Origin: Bacillus subtilis
GTDB taxonomy: Bacteria > Pseudomonadota > Alphaproteobacteria > Rhizobiales > Rhizobiaceae
Assembly (NCBI GenBank): GCA_021733665.1
Contig: JAHREI010000002.1
Coordinates: 310,001-374,000, forward strand
Reading direction: 5' to 3'
Length of the DNA: 64,000 nucleotides
The translations under genes were made by a program, and so were the position numbers. Of the stretch, positions 53,596-63,561 are shown piece after piece; position 1 is the first letter of the stretch, and every line of letters starts with the position of its first letter. The notes under the pieces were generated by a model. It worked only from the letters and a program-made list of their open reading frames with translations. It was not told the origin of the DNA and ran no database searches.

Positions 53596-55059
53596 GTGTC
53601 CAACAATTACGACGTTATCGTGGTCGGTTCCGGTCCCGGCGGTTATGTAACTGCTATCCGTGCCGCTCAGCTCGGACTTAAAACCGCGATTGTTGAACGT
53701 GAGCACCTTGGCGGTATCTGCCTTAACTGGGGCTGTATTCCGACCAAAGCTCTGCTGCGCTCGGCTGAAATCCTGCATTTCGGTGAAAATGCCAAGGATT
53801 ACGGTCTGATGCTCGAAGGTAAAATCAGCGCGGATGTGAAGGCAGTTGTTGCCCGTTCGCGCGGTGTGTCAGCGCGCCTCAATGGCGGCGTTGCCTTCTT
53901 GATGAAGAAGAACAAGATCGATGTGATCTGGGGTGAAGCCAAAGTTACCAAAGGCGCATCCGCGGGTAAGCCTGCTGAAATCGTGGTTTCCAAAACCACC
54001 AAACAGCCGATGCTGCCACAAAATCCGGTACCTAAAGGCGTTTTGGGTGAGGGTACATACTCCGCTAAGCATGTTATTCTTGCCACCGGTGCGCGCCCTC
54101 GTGCGCTGCCTGGCATTGAGCCGGATGGCAAGCTGATCTGGACCTATTTCGAAGCAATGGTTCCGCAAGAACTGCCAAAAAGCCTGCTGGTTATGGGCTC
54201 CGGCGCGATTGGTATCGAATTCGCTTCCTTCTACCGCACTATGGGTGTTGACGTGACTGTTGTTGAAGTCATGAAAAACATTATGCCGGTTGAAGATGCA
54301 GAAATTTCGACTTTTGCCCGTAAACTGCTCGAAAAGCAGGGCATGAAGATCATCACCGAAGCCAAAGTGACCAAGGTGGTCAAAGGTGCAAACTCGGTTA
54401 CTGCCAGCGTTGAAACCAATGATGGTAAAGTGCAGGAAATCACTGCTGATCGTATGATTTCTGCTGTTGGCGTTGTCGGCAATATCGAAAATCTCGGCCT
54501 TGAAGCACTCGGCATTAAGACTGATCGTGGTTGCGTAGTGATCGACGGCTACGGCAAAACCAATGTTGAAGGCATTTATGCAATCGGCGACGTTGCCGGT
54601 CCTCCGATGCTGGCGCATAAAGCTGAGCATGAAGGCGTTATCTGTGTTGAGAAGATTGCAGGTGTACCGAATGTTCATGCGCTGGATAAGGGCAAAATCC
54701 CGGGTTGCACCTATTGTAACCCGCAGGTTGCTTCCGTTGGTCTGACCGAAGCCAAAGCTAAAGAACAGGGCTTTGATATCCGCGTTGGTCGTTACCAGTT
54801 TGCTGCAAACGGTAAGGCAATTGCGCTGGGCGAAGATCAGGGTCTGGTTAAGACCATCTTCGACAAGAAGACCGGTCAGCTTCTCGGCGCGCACATGGTT
54901 GGCGCTGAAGTGACCGAACTCATTCAGGGCTTCGTGATCGCTATGAATCTCGAAACCACTGAAGAAGAACTGATGCATTCCGTATTCCCGCATCCGACCT
55001 TGTCAGAAATGATGAAGGAAAGTGTGTTGGATGCTTATGGTAAAGTTCTGAACGCTTAA
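53596..55059 (+). CDS. lpd: Dihydrolipoamide dehydrogenase, E3
   Basis: E3 reoxidises dihydrolipoamide with FAD and NAD. The 487-residue protein has the FAD motif VIVVGSGPGGYVTAIRAAQLG, the redox disulfide Cys42-Cys47 in GGICLNWGCIPTKA, the NAD motif LVMGSGAIGIEFASFYRTMG, GDVAGPPMLAHKAEHEG and the C-terminal HPTLSEMMKE with the catalytic His. The start is decided by AAGGAG at 53583-53588: GTG 53596 is 7 bases away, while ATG 53590 is only one base away. The sequence insert VVSKTTKQPMLPQNPVPK near residue 130 is typical of the PDH-specific alphaproteobacterial type. Confidence 0.96.
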   Translation: MSNNYDVIVVGSGPGGYVTAIRAAQLGLKTAIVEREHLGGICLNWGCIPTKALLRSAEILHFGENAKDYGLMLEGKISADVKAVVARSRGVSARLNGGVAFLMKKNKIDVIWGEAKVTKGASAGKPAEIVVSKTTKQPMLPQNPVPKGVLGEGTYSAKHVILATGARPRALPGIEPDGKLIWTYFEAMVPQELPKSLLVMGSGAIGIEFASFYRTMGVDVTVVEVMKNIMPVEDAEISTFARKLLEKQGMKIITEAKVTKVVKGANSVTASVETNDGKVQEITADRMISAVGVVGNIENLGLEALGIKTDRGCVVIDGYGKTNVEGIYAIGDVAGPPMLAHKAEHEGVICVEKIAGVPNVHALDKGKIPGCTYCNPQVASVGLTEAKAKEQGFDIRVGRYQFAANGKAIALGEDQGLVKTIFDKKTGQLLGAHMVGAEVTELIQGFVIAMNLETTEEELMHSVFPHPTLSEMMKESVLDAYGKVLNA

Positions 55060-55071
55060 GCATAAAATTGT

Positions 55072-55103
55072 AACCGGTCTGATGGTTTTCTGTCAGGCCG
55101 GTT
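55072..55103 (+). terminator. Hairpin after lpd
   Basis: An 11-bp stem with one G-U pair (AACCGGTCTGA at 55072-55082 with TCAGGCCGGTT at 55093-55103) and a short CTTT tail, 12 bp after lpd. Termination is probably partial. Confidence 0.5.
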
Positions 55104-55133
55104 CTTTGCCTCCAACATTGAGAAGGAAATTAT

Positions 55134-55397
55134 GTGGCGCTGATCAGAGACGGATATCCTTACCGCAAAGTCGCGCTGACAGTGTTGAAATATTCAACGC
55201 TGATAGGGCTCGGGCTTGGTTTTAGCGTATCTGCGCTCAGTTTTTTGGCTGGCAATGTGATTTCAATCAATGGCTATGCGCTGTCCGGCTGGTATGGCGT
55301 ATGGACAGTGACATTAGCGCTGGGAGCAGCCGGATTTTGTTTTGGGCTGATCTGGGCACTGGTGTTCAAGGCGCTGGGCGAGGCGGCGCGACGCTGA
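55134..55397 (+). CDS. Small two-helix membrane protein of unknown function
   Basis: This 87-residue protein has two hydrophobic helices (TLIGLGLGFSVSALSFLAGNVI and VWTVTLALGAAGFCFGLIWALVF) with basic ends. I do not recognise a family. The start is GTG 55134, 5 bases after AAGGAA; an overlapping ATG at 55132 is in another frame and stops at once. It sits between lpd and lipA in the pyruvate dehydrogenase region, which may be positional only. Confidence 0.7.
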   Translation: MALIRDGYPYRKVALTVLKYSTLIGLGLGFSVSALSFLAGNVISINGYALSGWYGVWTVTLALGAAGFCFGLIWALVFKALGEAARR

Positions 55398-55574
55398 GTC
55401 CGGTTGTATAACCGGACAGACGGCTTATATGAGCAGTCAAGTATTTGAGGCGGTAGCGGTACAGCTATTAGGTTTACGTTAGCCCGTCTCCCTGCTATGC
55501 AGGCGCAATATTCCGGCCGGATTTTCCGGTGATACGAAATCTGAAGGCCTTTTCGGCCGTTTTGGGAAAGACAT

Positions 55575-56543
55575 ATGGTTACGCTTCTGGACACCGTTAA
55601 CGACGACAGAAAACGCCTTCGTCATCCTGAGAAGGCCAACCGGCCTGATACAGCACTATTGAAAAAGCCTGACTGGATTCGTGTGAAGGCACCGACCTCA
55701 CGCGGCTATGGCGAAACGCGCGATATCGTGCGCTCCAACAAGCTGGTGACAGTTTGTGAAGAAGCTGGTTGCCCGAATATCGGCGAGTGCTGGGATAAGA
55801 AACACGCGACATTCATGATCATGGGTGAAATCTGCACCCGTGCCTGTGCTTTCTGTAACGTGTCGACCGGTATTCCGACCAATCTCGACCCGAATGAACC
55901 GGAAAATGTGGCCAAGGCCGTTCGCCAAATGGGGCTGACCCATGTGGTTATCACTTCTGTTGACCGCGATGATCTGGCCGATGGCGGCGCACAGCATTTT
56001 GCTGAAGTGATTCATGCAATCCGTGCTGCCAGCCCGCAGACCACAATCGAAATTCTGACACCGGACTTCCTGCGTAAAGAGGGTGCTCTTGAGATCGTCG
56101 TTAAAGCGCGTCCGGATGTGTTCAACCACAATCTGGAAACAGTGCCGTCCAACTATCTGAAAGTACGTCCGGGTGCCCGTTACTTCCACTCCCTGCGTCT
56201 GTTGCAGCGTGTGAAAGAACTCGACCCGACCATTTTTACCAAATCCGGTATCATGGTTGGTCTGGGCGAAGAGCGTAACGAAGTGCTGCAGCTGATGGAT
56301 GATCTGCGCTCGGCGGATGTGGATTTCATGACCATTGGTCAGTATCTGCAGCCAACCCGTAAGCACCATGCGGTTATCCGTTATGTGACGCCGGATGAGT
56401 TCAAGTCTTTCGCAACGATTGGTAAAACCAAGGGCTTCCTGTTGGTTGCATCCAGCCCGTTGACCCGCTCATCGCACCATGCGGGCGATGATTTTGCCAA
56501 GCTGCGTGCGGCTCGTGAAGCCCTGATTACTAGCCGTAATTAA
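55575..56543 (+). CDS. lipA: Lipoyl synthase
   Basis: LipA inserts two sulfurs into protein-bound octanoyl groups, completing the lipoyl arms of PdhB and PdhC encoded just upstream. The 322-residue radical SAM enzyme has the auxiliary cluster ligands Cys61, Cys66 and Cys72 ([12 protein letters not shown]), the SAM cluster CTRACAFC at 87-94 (Cys87, Cys91, Cys94) and the C-terminal serine ligand motif [12 protein letters not shown]. It is followed by ratA after 20 bp. Confidence 0.97.
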   Translation: MVTLLDTVNDDRKRLRHPEKANRPDTALLKKPDWIRVKAPTSRGYGETRDIVRSNKLVTVCEEAGCPNIGECWDKKHATFMIMGEICTRACAFCNVSTGIPTNLDPNEPENVAKAVRQMGLTHVVITSVDRDDLADGGAQHFAEVIHAIRAASPQTTIEILTPDFLRKEGALEIVVKARPDVFNHNLETVPSNYLKVRPGARYFHSLRLLQRVKELDPTIFTKSGIMVGLGEERNEVLQLMDDLRSADVDFMTIGQYLQPTRKHHAVIRYVTPDEFKSFATIGKTKGFLLVASSPLTRSSHHAGDDFAKLRAAREALITSRN

Positions 56544-56563
56544 AATAGCGTACTGATAAGATT

Positions 56564-57022
56564 ATGCCGCAATTTACTGCCACACGTCAGGTTCAGCACC
56601 GCGCGGAACAAATGTTTGCTCTTGTCGCGGATGTTGAAAATTATCCGCAATTTGTCCCGATGTGTGAGGCATTGACCATTCGCTCCAGCAAAGAGCGTGA
56701 CAGCAAAACACTGCTGGTTGCCGATATGACTGTTGGTTACAAACTGATCCGTGAAACATTCACCACTCAGGTGCTGCTCAAACCGGATGAGCGTGTGATC
56801 GAGGTCAAATATATTGACGGCCCGTTCCGCTATCTCGACAATCGCTGGACATTTGTACCGGTGGGTGACGGTACACAGAGCGATGTGGATTTTTTCATTG
56901 ATTATGAATTTAAAAGCCGCACGCTCGGGCTGGTGATGGGATCAATGTTTGATCTGGCCTTCCGGAAATTTGCAGAAGCTTTTGAAAAACGCGCCGATCA
57001 GATTTATGGCGTACAAGCCTGA
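56564..57022 (+). CDS. RatA/COQ10 family START-domain protein
   Basis: This 152-residue protein belongs to the polyketide cyclase/START group that includes E. coli RatA (PasT) and mitochondrial Coq10: QHRAEQMFALVADVENYPQFVPMCEAL, VGYKLIRETFTTQVLL, YIDGPFRYLDNRWTF and FKSRTLGLVMGSMFDLAFRKFAEAFEKRA. In alphaproteobacteria a ubiquinone-binding role like Coq10 is more likely than a toxin role, and no antitoxin partner gene is adjacent. It is co-transcribed with lipA. Confidence 0.9.
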   Translation: MPQFTATRQVQHRAEQMFALVADVENYPQFVPMCEALTIRSSKERDSKTLLVADMTVGYKLIRETFTTQVLLKPDERVIEVKYIDGPFRYLDNRWTFVPVGDGTQSDVDFFIDYEFKSRTLGLVMGSMFDLAFRKFAEAFEKRADQIYGVQA

Positions 57023-57041
57023 TCTTTATTAATCGTACAAA

Positions 57042-57072
57042 AAAGCCGGACTGTTTTACAGTCCGGCTTTTT
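57042..57072 (+). terminator. Bidirectional terminator after ratA
   Basis: A perfect 12-bp stem (AAAGCCGGACTG at 57042-57053 with CAGTCCGGCTTT at 57059-57070), 5-base loop, A-run before and T-run after, between convergent genes. Confidence 0.93.
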
Positions 57073-57081
57073 ATTTGTCTT

Positions 57082-57819
57082 TTATTGTGCGGTATAGCCG
57101 CCATCGACCATTAGTGATGAGCCTGTGACAAAGGAAGCCTCATCACTGGCGAGAAACAGCACTGCATTCGCCACTTCTTCCGAGCGACCAAGCCTGCCCA
57201 TCGGGTGCAGGGCAACTAATTTCTCTTTGGCGTCATCCGGAATATGACTGAGCAGTGGTGTGTCGATATAACCGGGGCAGACAGCATTCACGCGAATACC
57301 TTTCGCGCCATACTCAATCCCTAAAGTCTGGGTGAGTAGTTTCACGCCGCCTTTGGCCGCAGCATAGGCTGTTACACCGCGTTTGCCGACATGGCTGTGA
57401 ATGGAGCCACAATTGACGATGACACCGCCGCTCTGTTTGAGAAATTGCTGAATGGCATATTTATCGCAGAGATAAACACCGCCGAGATTAATATCGATGG
57501 TGCGTTGCCATGCGCTTTCTTCCAATTCATCAATCGGGCCATCTGCAGCAATACCGGCATTGGCGAACATCACATCGAGATGACCGAATTTAGTCACGGT
57601 TTGGGTAATCATCGCCTGAACGGCTTCAGAATTTGTCACATCAGTTTTGATGAACAGCGCTTTATCCGCTCCCAGTTCATCGGCGAGTGCCTGTCCGTGA
57701 TCAGCGAAGTCGGCAATCACCACTTTAGCGCCTTCACGGGCAAAGGCACGGACACTGGCTTCACCGATACCGCTTGCACCACCGGTGACGATCACGACTT
57801 TATCTTTGAAACGCATCAT
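57082..57819 (-). CDS. SDR family oxidoreductase
   Basis: This 245-residue short-chain dehydrogenase has the cofactor loop TGGASGIG near 12-19, the NAG motif (FANAGIAADG), Ser in NCGSIHSHVG, the catalytic YAAAK and the C-terminal VTGSSLMVDGGYTAQ. An Asp after the second strand (IADFADHG) predicts NAD preference. The substrate is unknown; 3-oxoacyl or sugar/alcohol dehydrogenase annotations would be guesses. AAGGAA precedes the paired ATGs at 57819 and 57816. Confidence 0.9.
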   Translation of the reverse strand: MMRFKDKVVIVTGGASGIGEASVRAFAREGAKVVIADFADHGQALADELGADKALFIKTDVTNSEAVQAMITQTVTKFGHLDVMFANAGIAADGPIDELEESAWQRTIDINLGGVYLCDKYAIQQFLKQSGGVIVNCGSIHSHVGKRGVTAYAAAKGGVKLLTQTLGIEYGAKGIRVNAVCPGYIDTPLLSHIPDDAKEKLVALHPMGRLGRSEEVANAVLFLASDEASFVTGSSLMVDGGYTAQ

Positions 57820-57892
57820 ACAATTCCTTGAGCTGAGGGAGGATTGAAGATTAAATTCTAAAGTCTGCCGCTAAGGATCACATTGATACGGA

Positions 57893-58387
57893 TCAATCAC
57901 TCAATGCTTGGAGAATAAGAGCAAAAGCGGCATGCACTGTGGCTAAGCGAATAGCCTCGCGCGATTGGTCGCCGAAACGGCATTCCTGATGCAGTGTTTC
58001 AAAATTTTGTCCGGCGCAGGCAATATGTACCAGTCCGACCGGTTTTTCAGTTGTGCCGCCGGAAGGGCCGGCAACGCCGGTCACGGCGACAGAGATGCCA
58101 GCCTGTGGAGCATGTTTTAGCGCACCTTCGGCCATGGCGATGGCGACTGGTTTGGATACGGCGCCAAATTCGCGCAGCAGACTGTGAGAAACGCCGATAA
58201 GTGAAGCTTTGGCTTCATTGCTATAGGTGACAAAGCCACAATCAACGACATCGGAGGAACCGGAAATGTCGGTCAGTGCGGCGGCAATCATGCCGCCGGT
58301 GCAGGATTCGGCAGTGGTAATCATGAGTTGCGCCTTACGGCAGGCATCAAGAACGGCGAGGGCTTGTTCTTCAGCTATGAGACTCAT
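57893..58387 (-). CDS. CinA family protein (PncC-type NMN amidase domain)
   Basis: This 164-residue protein consists only of the CinA C-terminal domain, which in PncC deamidates nicotinamide mononucleotide. It has the active-site TAESCTGGMIAAALTDISGSS near 24-44, FVTYSNEAKASLIGV, VSVAVTGVAGPSGG-like and KPVGLVHIA motifs. It lies 14 bp after ispDF on the same strand, a pairing seen in other Rhizobiales. Confidence 0.92.
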   Translation of the reverse strand: MSLIAEEQALAVLDACRKAQLMITTAESCTGGMIAAALTDISGSSDVVDCGFVTYSNEAKASLIGVSHSLLREFGAVSKPVAIAMAEGALKHAPQAGISVAVTGVAGPSGGTTEKPVGLVHIACAGQNFETLHQECRFGDQSREAIRLATVHAAFALILQALSD

Positions 58388-58401
58388 GAATATGCCTTCC
58401 T

Positions 58402-59631
58402 TTATGCAGGGACTTCACCCGGATAGATGACGCTGACGGTTACGATAGAAGCAATACCTTCCTTGCGGCCGACAAAACCCATTTTTTCATTGGTCGTGGC
58501 TTTGACCGAAACGCGGTCAGCGCTGACGCCGAGCATATCTGCGAGTTCTGCGGTCATAGCTTCGCGATGCGGGCCGATTTTCGGTTCTTCGGCCATCAGT
58601 GTAATATCGGCATTGGCAATACGTCCACCGGCTTCGCGTACAGTTTTGACGGCAAACTCGACAAATTGCCGTGAAGCAGCGCCTTTCCACTGCGGATCAG
58701 ACGGCGGGAAATGTGTGCCGATGTCACCTGCGCCACGTGTTGCGAGCAAAGCATCTGTCAAAGCATGCAGCGCCACATCGGCATCGGAATGTCCGTTGAG
58801 CTTAAAGTCATGCGGGATTTTCACACCGCAGAGCCACACATGATCGCCCGGTTCGAAACTGTGGACGTCGTAACCATTACCCGTGCGGATGTCCGGAAAA
58901 GCAACTATATCCTGACGCAAGCGCTGATCAGCCATTTCAATATCCTTTGCCCATGTAATTTTAGTGTTGTCGGCTGAGCCTTCGACAACACGAACAGGAA
59001 TGCTTTGCCATTCAGCAATGGCGGCATCATCGGTAAAATCTGTGCGTCCCAATGCAAATGCTGCATTATGCGCATCCAATATGGGTGCAAACGGAAAGCT
59101 CTGCGGTGTCTGCGCTGCAAATAGTCCTGCACGCGGCACGGTTTTAGTGACCAGTGCATCGCCGCCAGCTTGCTTCAGTGTGTCTGATACCGCAAGCGCA
59201 GGCAGTACGCCGGTTTGCGGGTGCAGGGCAATCATAATGCGCTTGAGCAGATCTTGGGTGATGAAAGGGCGCACGCCATCATGGATCATCACATAGTCGG
59301 GTGCATCATCCTGCAAAGCCAGCAGACCGAGGCGCGTTGATTCCTGACGGGTCGGACCACCGGTCACGAGATTCAGACGAGAGACATCAATCTCAGCCCG
59401 CGCCAGCGCAGCATGATAGAGATCGTGATCGTCAGCATGGATGACCACAACAACGGGCGAAATCTGCTCGCAAGCCAGAAAGGTACGTAAAGTATGCGCC
59501 AGCACGGCCTGACCGCCGATGCGGCGATATTGTTTAGGGCCTTCGGTGCTCTGACCGGCGCGTTCTCCGCGTCCTGCGGCGACTATAACTGCTGCTGTGC
59601 GAATGAGAAAAGCCTTTCCGAGCTGTAACAC
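58402..59631 (-). CDS. ispDF: Bifunctional IspD/IspF of the MEP isoprenoid pathway
   Basis: The 409-residue fusion carries two non-consecutive MEP pathway steps: IspD (about 10-235), making CDP-methylerythritol, and IspF (about 246-409), making the cyclodiphosphate. IspD has [21 protein letters not shown] and IHDGVRPF. IspF has the metal ligands Asp255 and His257 ([11 protein letters not shown]), the [16 protein letters not shown] block, [12 protein letters not shown] and [16 protein letters not shown]. The annotated start is GTG 59631, but no ribosome binding site lies at a proper distance, while GGAAAGG occurs inside the frame before an ATT codon, so the true start is uncertain. cinA follows. 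Confidence 0.95.
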   Translation of the reverse strand: MLQLGKAFLIRTAAVIVAAGRGERAGQSTEGPKQYRRIGGQAVLAHTLRTFLACEQISPVVVVIHADDHDLYHAALARAEIDVSRLNLVTGGPTRQESTRLGLLALQDDAPDYVMIHDGVRPFITQDLLKRIMIALHPQTGVLPALAVSDTLKQAGGDALVTKTVPRAGLFAAQTPQSFPFAPILDAHNAAFALGRTDFTDDAAIAEWQSIPVRVVEGSADNTKITWAKDIEMADQRLRQDIVAFPDIRTGNGYDVHSFEPGDHVWLCGVKIPHDFKLNGHSDADVALHALTDALLATRGAGDIGTHFPPSDPQWKGAASRQFVEFAVKTVREAGGRIANADITLMAEEPKIGPHREAMTAELADMLGVSADRVSVKATTNEKMGFVGRKEGIASIVTVSVIYPGEVPA

Positions 59632-59806
59632 CTGTGTTTATAGCGAATACCGCCTTGATAAACGAAATACCAGTGATGTTTTTTTGATAATGGATTCATC
59701 GGTTAATCGCATTGCGACGAATCCGCTTTTTCTTGCATGAAGATGATAAAACCTATAAATCTGCTTAAAGTTTAAGCGTTTTTAATATTGCACAATTTTT
59801 AGGCTA

Positions 59807-60829
59807 ATGATGACGACTGCAACCCTGCCATTAAAGATCGGATCCGTAGAAATTCGCAATCGCGTATTTCTGGCGCCAATGTCCGGTGTTTCCGATTTGC
59901 CATTTCGTCGTCGGGCATGGGAGGCCGGTGCGGGGCTGGTGGTCTCCGAAATGGTAGCCAGTGCGGAGCTGTGTAATCATCATTCTGAAAGCCGCAAGCG
60001 TATGGAGCGCGGCGACCTGCAGACCCATGTGGTGCAGCTCGCAGGGCGTGAATCCCATTGGATGGGCGAGGCCGCCAAAATTGCCGAGGCAGAAGGCGCA
60101 GATATTGTCGATATTAATATGGGCTGCCCTGCAAAAAAGGTAACCGGCGGTTATTCCGGCTCGGCATTAATGCGCGATCTGGATCATGCGCTGACACTGA
60201 TTGAAGTGACCGTGCAAGCGGTGAAAGTGCCGGTAACGCTGAAGATGCGGCTTGGCTGGGATCATAACTCCATTAATGCACCGGAGCTGGCACGACGTGC
60301 AGTGGACGCCGGTGTGCAGATGATTACCGTGCATGGCCGCACGCGCTGTCAGTTCTATACTGGTCATGCCGATTGGGATGCTATCCACGCTGTGCGGGAT
60401 GTGATCTCTGTGCCGCTTGTTGCGAATGGCGATGTTGGCAGTGCTGCCGATGTGCAGGAGATTATGCAGCGCTCCGGTGCGGATGCGGTAATGATTGGCC
60501 GTGCAGCCTATGGTCAGCCGTGGCTGGCCGGACAAATCGCCGATGCGTTGCGTGGGGATGCTAATAAGGCCGCGCCGGTTAACTTAAGCGATTATATTCT
60601 CGCGCATTATCACGCCATGCTGGAGCATTATGGTGAGAAAACCGGTATCCGTCATGCCCGTAAACATCTGGGTTGGTATATGGAGCGCCATACAGAGAAT
60701 GTGCCTGATACGGTCAAAAAAGCACTGATGACTTCCGGCAATGCGCAGGAAGTTTCCACCATACTGGCGGATATTTTCTCAGGAGTGGCACCGGTATCCG
60801 GTAATAAATCGCTCAAGGATGTGGCCTGA
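59807..60829 (+). CDS. dusB: tRNA-dihydrouridine synthase DusB (NifR3)
   Basis: DusB is an FMN enzyme that reduces uridine to dihydrouridine in tRNA. The 340-residue protein has LAPMSGVSDLPFRRRAWEAGAGLVVSEM, DINMGCPAKKVTGGYSGSALMR with the catalytic Cys, LKMRLGWD, ITVHGRTRCQFYTG and VMIGRAAYGQPWL. Two ATGs (59807 and 59810) are possible. The gene was historically nifR3 because it starts the ntrBC operon in alphaproteobacteria; here its stop overlaps the ntrB start by one base. Confidence 0.96.
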   Translation: MMTTATLPLKIGSVEIRNRVFLAPMSGVSDLPFRRRAWEAGAGLVVSEMVASAELCNHHSESRKRMERGDLQTHVVQLAGRESHWMGEAAKIAEAEGADIVDINMGCPAKKVTGGYSGSALMRDLDHALTLIEVTVQAVKVPVTLKMRLGWDHNSINAPELARRAVDAGVQMITVHGRTRCQFYTGHADWDAIHAVRDVISVPLVANGDVGSAADVQEIMQRSGADAVMIGRAAYGQPWLAGQIADALRGDANKAAPVNLSDYILAHYHAMLEHYGEKTGIRHARKHLGWYMERHTENVPDTVKKALMTSGNAQEVSTILADIFSGVAPVSGNKSLKDVA

Positions 60830-61950
60830 TGGATAATGTTCCACTGCCTCTGTCCGATTATGTGCTGAATACGCTGCCGCAGGCTGTGATTATGGCCGGA
60901 GCAAACGGACAGATCAGCTATGCCAATGCGCAGGCTGAGGTGTTTTTTCGCTCCAGCGCTGCAATCATCCGGCGTCACGGGCTGGACTATTTTCTGCCGC
61001 CCGCAAGTCCGCTAATCAGTCTGATCGCACAGGTCATTCATAGCGGTACGGCGGTCAATGAATATCATATTGATATGTCTTCGCCGCGCATGGGCGCAGA
61101 GCGCATGGTGGATGTGCAGGTAACGCCGGTCAGCGAAAAGCCGGATCAAGTGGTTATCCTGTTTAAAGAAACGGCCATGGCAGAGAAGCTCAACCGTCAG
61201 ATGAGCCATCGCGGCGCGGCGCGTTCCGTCACCGGTCTGGCAGCAATGCTGGCACATGAAATCAAGAACCCGCTTTCCGGCATTCGTGGTGCAGCGCAAT
61301 TGCTGGAAATGTCTGCCCGCGACGCCGCAAATGAAGCAGACTGTGAACTGACCCAGCTGATCCGTGATGAAGCCGACCGTATTGTTGCTCTGGTCGACCG
61401 GATGAATGTGTTTTCCGATGAACGTCCGATTGAGCGCTCGGCCGTCAATCTGCACACTGTGCTGGGGCATGTTAAAACACTGGCCAGTCATGGCTTCGCT
61501 TCTCATGTCAGTATTCGTGAGGAATATGATCCGTCATTGCCGGGTGTCTGGGGTAATCGCGATCAGCTGATACAGGTTTTTCTCAATCTGATTAAGAATG
61601 CGGCTGAGGCGATTGAGCCGGAAGAGCGCTCGGGGCGAAAAGGTGAAATCCTTCTGACTTCTGCCTATAAAGCCGGTATGCATATGACTGTTCCGGCAAC
61701 CGGCGAGCGTCTGTCTTTGCCGCTGGAATATTGCGTTATTGATAATGGCGGCGGTGTTGCACCGGATATTCTGCCGATCCTGTTTGACCCGTTTATCACC
61801 ACCAAAACCAATGGCTCCGGGCTGGGGTTGCCGCTTGTTGCCAAGATCATTGCCGATCATGGCGGTATGATTGAATGCGAAAGTTTTTCAGGAAAAACCA
61901 TCTTCCGTATTTTACTGCCGGTCTGGAAGAGCGAACATCCTGATATTTAA
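60829..61950 (+). CDS. ntrB: Nitrogen regulation sensor histidine kinase NtrB
   Basis: NtrB (GlnL) phosphorylates NtrC under nitrogen limitation and is controlled by PII. The 373-residue cytoplasmic protein has a PAS domain at about 10-115, the phosphoacceptor His143 in MLAHEIKNPLSGIRGAAQLLE, and the HATPase domain with the N box FLNLIKNAAEAIEP, G1 region VIDNGGGVAPD and G2 KTNGSGLGLPLVAKIIADHGG. There is no membrane segment. It is coupled to dusB by overlap and followed after 66 bp by ntrC. Confidence 0.96.
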   Translation: MDNVPLPLSDYVLNTLPQAVIMAGANGQISYANAQAEVFFRSSAAIIRRHGLDYFLPPASPLISLIAQVIHSGTAVNEYHIDMSSPRMGAERMVDVQVTPVSEKPDQVVILFKETAMAEKLNRQMSHRGAARSVTGLAAMLAHEIKNPLSGIRGAAQLLEMSARDAANEADCELTQLIRDEADRIVALVDRMNVFSDERPIERSAVNLHTVLGHVKTLASHGFASHVSIREEYDPSLPGVWGNRDQLIQVFLNLIKNAAEAIEPEERSGRKGEILLTSAYKAGMHMTVPATGERLSLPLEYCVIDNGGGVAPDILPILFDPFITTKTNGSGLGLPLVAKIIADHGGMIECESFSGKTIFRILLPVWKSEHPDI

Positions 61951-62016
61951 ATTTAACTATCAGAAAATTGATATAATTATCTGTAATATAATGTTTTATG
62001 TGTTGGGAGTAAGACA

Positions 62017-63468
62017 TTGAATGAACCGGTAATCATCGTTGCTGAAGATGATGCAGCCATGCGTACAGTGCTTAATCAGGCACTGGCACGAGCTGGCTAT
62101 ACTGTGCGTCTTGCCAGTAATCGTGCAGCCCTCTGGGCGCTTGTCACGGCTGGCGAAGGCGATCTGGTTATCAGCGATGTGAATATGCCGGATGGTTCTG
62201 TCTTTGAAATTTTACCACGTATCCGCAAAGCGCGCCCCGATCTGCCGGTTGTGGTGATGAGTGCGCAAAATACCTTCATGACGGCTATCCGAGCCTCGGA
62301 AGCCGGAGCCTATGATTACCTGCCCAAGCCTTTTGATCTGAGCGAAATGGTGAGCCTGCTGCGGCGTGCGTTGTCCGAACCAAAACCGGTGCAGACAAAA
62401 CAGGATGTGGACGAGCAGGCGGAGAATATGCCGCTGGTTGGCCGTTCGGTCGCGATGCAGGATGTTTACCGTGTGCTGGCACGGATGATGCAGACTGATC
62501 TGACGCTGATGATCACGGGGGAATCCGGTACAGGTAAAGAGCTGGTTGCCCGCGCTTTGCATGAATATGGCCGCCGCCGTAACGGACCATTTGTAGCGAT
62601 CAATATGGCTGCAATCCCGCGCGATCTGATTGAGTCTGAACTGTTTGGTCATGAAAAAGGAGCCTTCACCGGTGCGCAACAGCGTTTTTCAGGACGCTTT
62701 GAACAGGCTAATGGCGGTACGCTGTTTCTCGACGAAATCGGCGATATGCCGATGGAGGCGCAAACGCGTTTGCTGCGTGTGCTCCAGCAGGGCGAATATA
62801 TGACCGTTGGCGGGCGCACGCCGATTAAAACCGATGTGCGTATTGTGGCCGCGACCAACAAGGATTTGCTCAAGCAAATTCAAAAAGGCCAGTTCCGCGA
62901 GGATTTATACTACCGGCTTAATGTTGTGCCGCTGCGTATGCCGCCTTTGCGCGAACGTGTTGAGGACGTGCCCGATCTGGTGCAGCATTTCTTCCGTCTG
63001 GTGGAAAAAGAAGGTCTTTCACCTAAGCAGATCAGTGCTGAGGGCTTTGCCGTGCTGCGCCATTACGCATGGCCCGGTAATGTGCGCGAGCTGGAAAATC
63101 TGGTACGCAGGCTTGCGGCACTCTATCCGCAGGATGAAATCAATGCCGAGATTATCCGTCATGAGCTGCAGCATTTGCCAGCGTCTTTGCCTGCCGGTGA
63201 GGCGGGATTGAAAGCGGATCAGATTACCAATTTGCGGGATGCGACAGAGATTTATCTGCGTCAGTATTTTGCGTCCTTCAATGGCGAATTGCCGCCACAG
63301 GGGCTTTATGAGCGGATTTTGCAGGAGATTGAATATCCGCTTCTGGCGGCCAGCCTGACTGCCACGTCCGGCAATCAGATTAAAGCGGCAGAGCTTTTAG
63401 GCTTAAACCGTAATACGCTGCGCAAAAAAATCCGTGATCACGACCTTAATATATTCAAGCCAAACTAA
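62017..63468 (+). CDS. ntrC: Nitrogen regulation response regulator NtrC
   Basis: NtrC (GlnG) activates sigma-54 promoters when phosphorylated. The 483-residue protein has a receiver domain (phosphoacceptor Asp54 in [11 protein letters not shown]), the AAA+ domain with GESGTGKE near 168, the sigma-54-contact loop GAFTGA at 215-220, FLDEIGDMP, and a C-terminal Fis-type helix-turn-helix ([25 protein letters not shown]). The start is TTG 62017 with GGGAGT 6 bases before it; the ATG at 62021 is out of frame and stops after three codons. Use of TTG may limit its level. Confidence 0.97.
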   Translation: MNEPVIIVAEDDAAMRTVLNQALARAGYTVRLASNRAALWALVTAGEGDLVISDVNMPDGSVFEILPRIRKARPDLPVVVMSAQNTFMTAIRASEAGAYDYLPKPFDLSEMVSLLRRALSEPKPVQTKQDVDEQAENMPLVGRSVAMQDVYRVLARMMQTDLTLMITGESGTGKELVARALHEYGRRRNGPFVAINMAAIPRDLIESELFGHEKGAFTGAQQRFSGRFEQANGGTLFLDEIGDMPMEAQTRLLRVLQQGEYMTVGGRTPIKTDVRIVAATNKDLLKQIQKGQFREDLYYRLNVVPLRMPPLRERVEDVPDLVQHFFRLVEKEGLSPKQISAEGFAVLRHYAWPGNVRELENLVRRLAALYPQDEINAEIIRHELQHLPASLPAGEAGLKADQITNLRDATEIYLRQYFASFNGELPPQGLYERILQEIEYPLLAASLTATSGNQIKAAELLGLNRNTLRKKIRDHDLNIFKPN

Positions 63469-63561
63469 GGAGTGCAGGTCGTTTAAAGCTTGAATGTATT
63501 GCCCTGTAATCGCTGACTGTTGCGGGCGTAGCGGGTATATTGAAGGGCGCTATGCGCTATC

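Noticed and set aside
53869-54993. 374-codon minus-strand frame opposite lpd
   Set aside because: Antisense shadow; lpd carries the complete FAD, NAD and disulfide motifs.
56564-57022. RatA as part of a toxin-antitoxin system
   Set aside because: No adjacent antitoxin-like gene; in this context a COQ10-like role is more likely.
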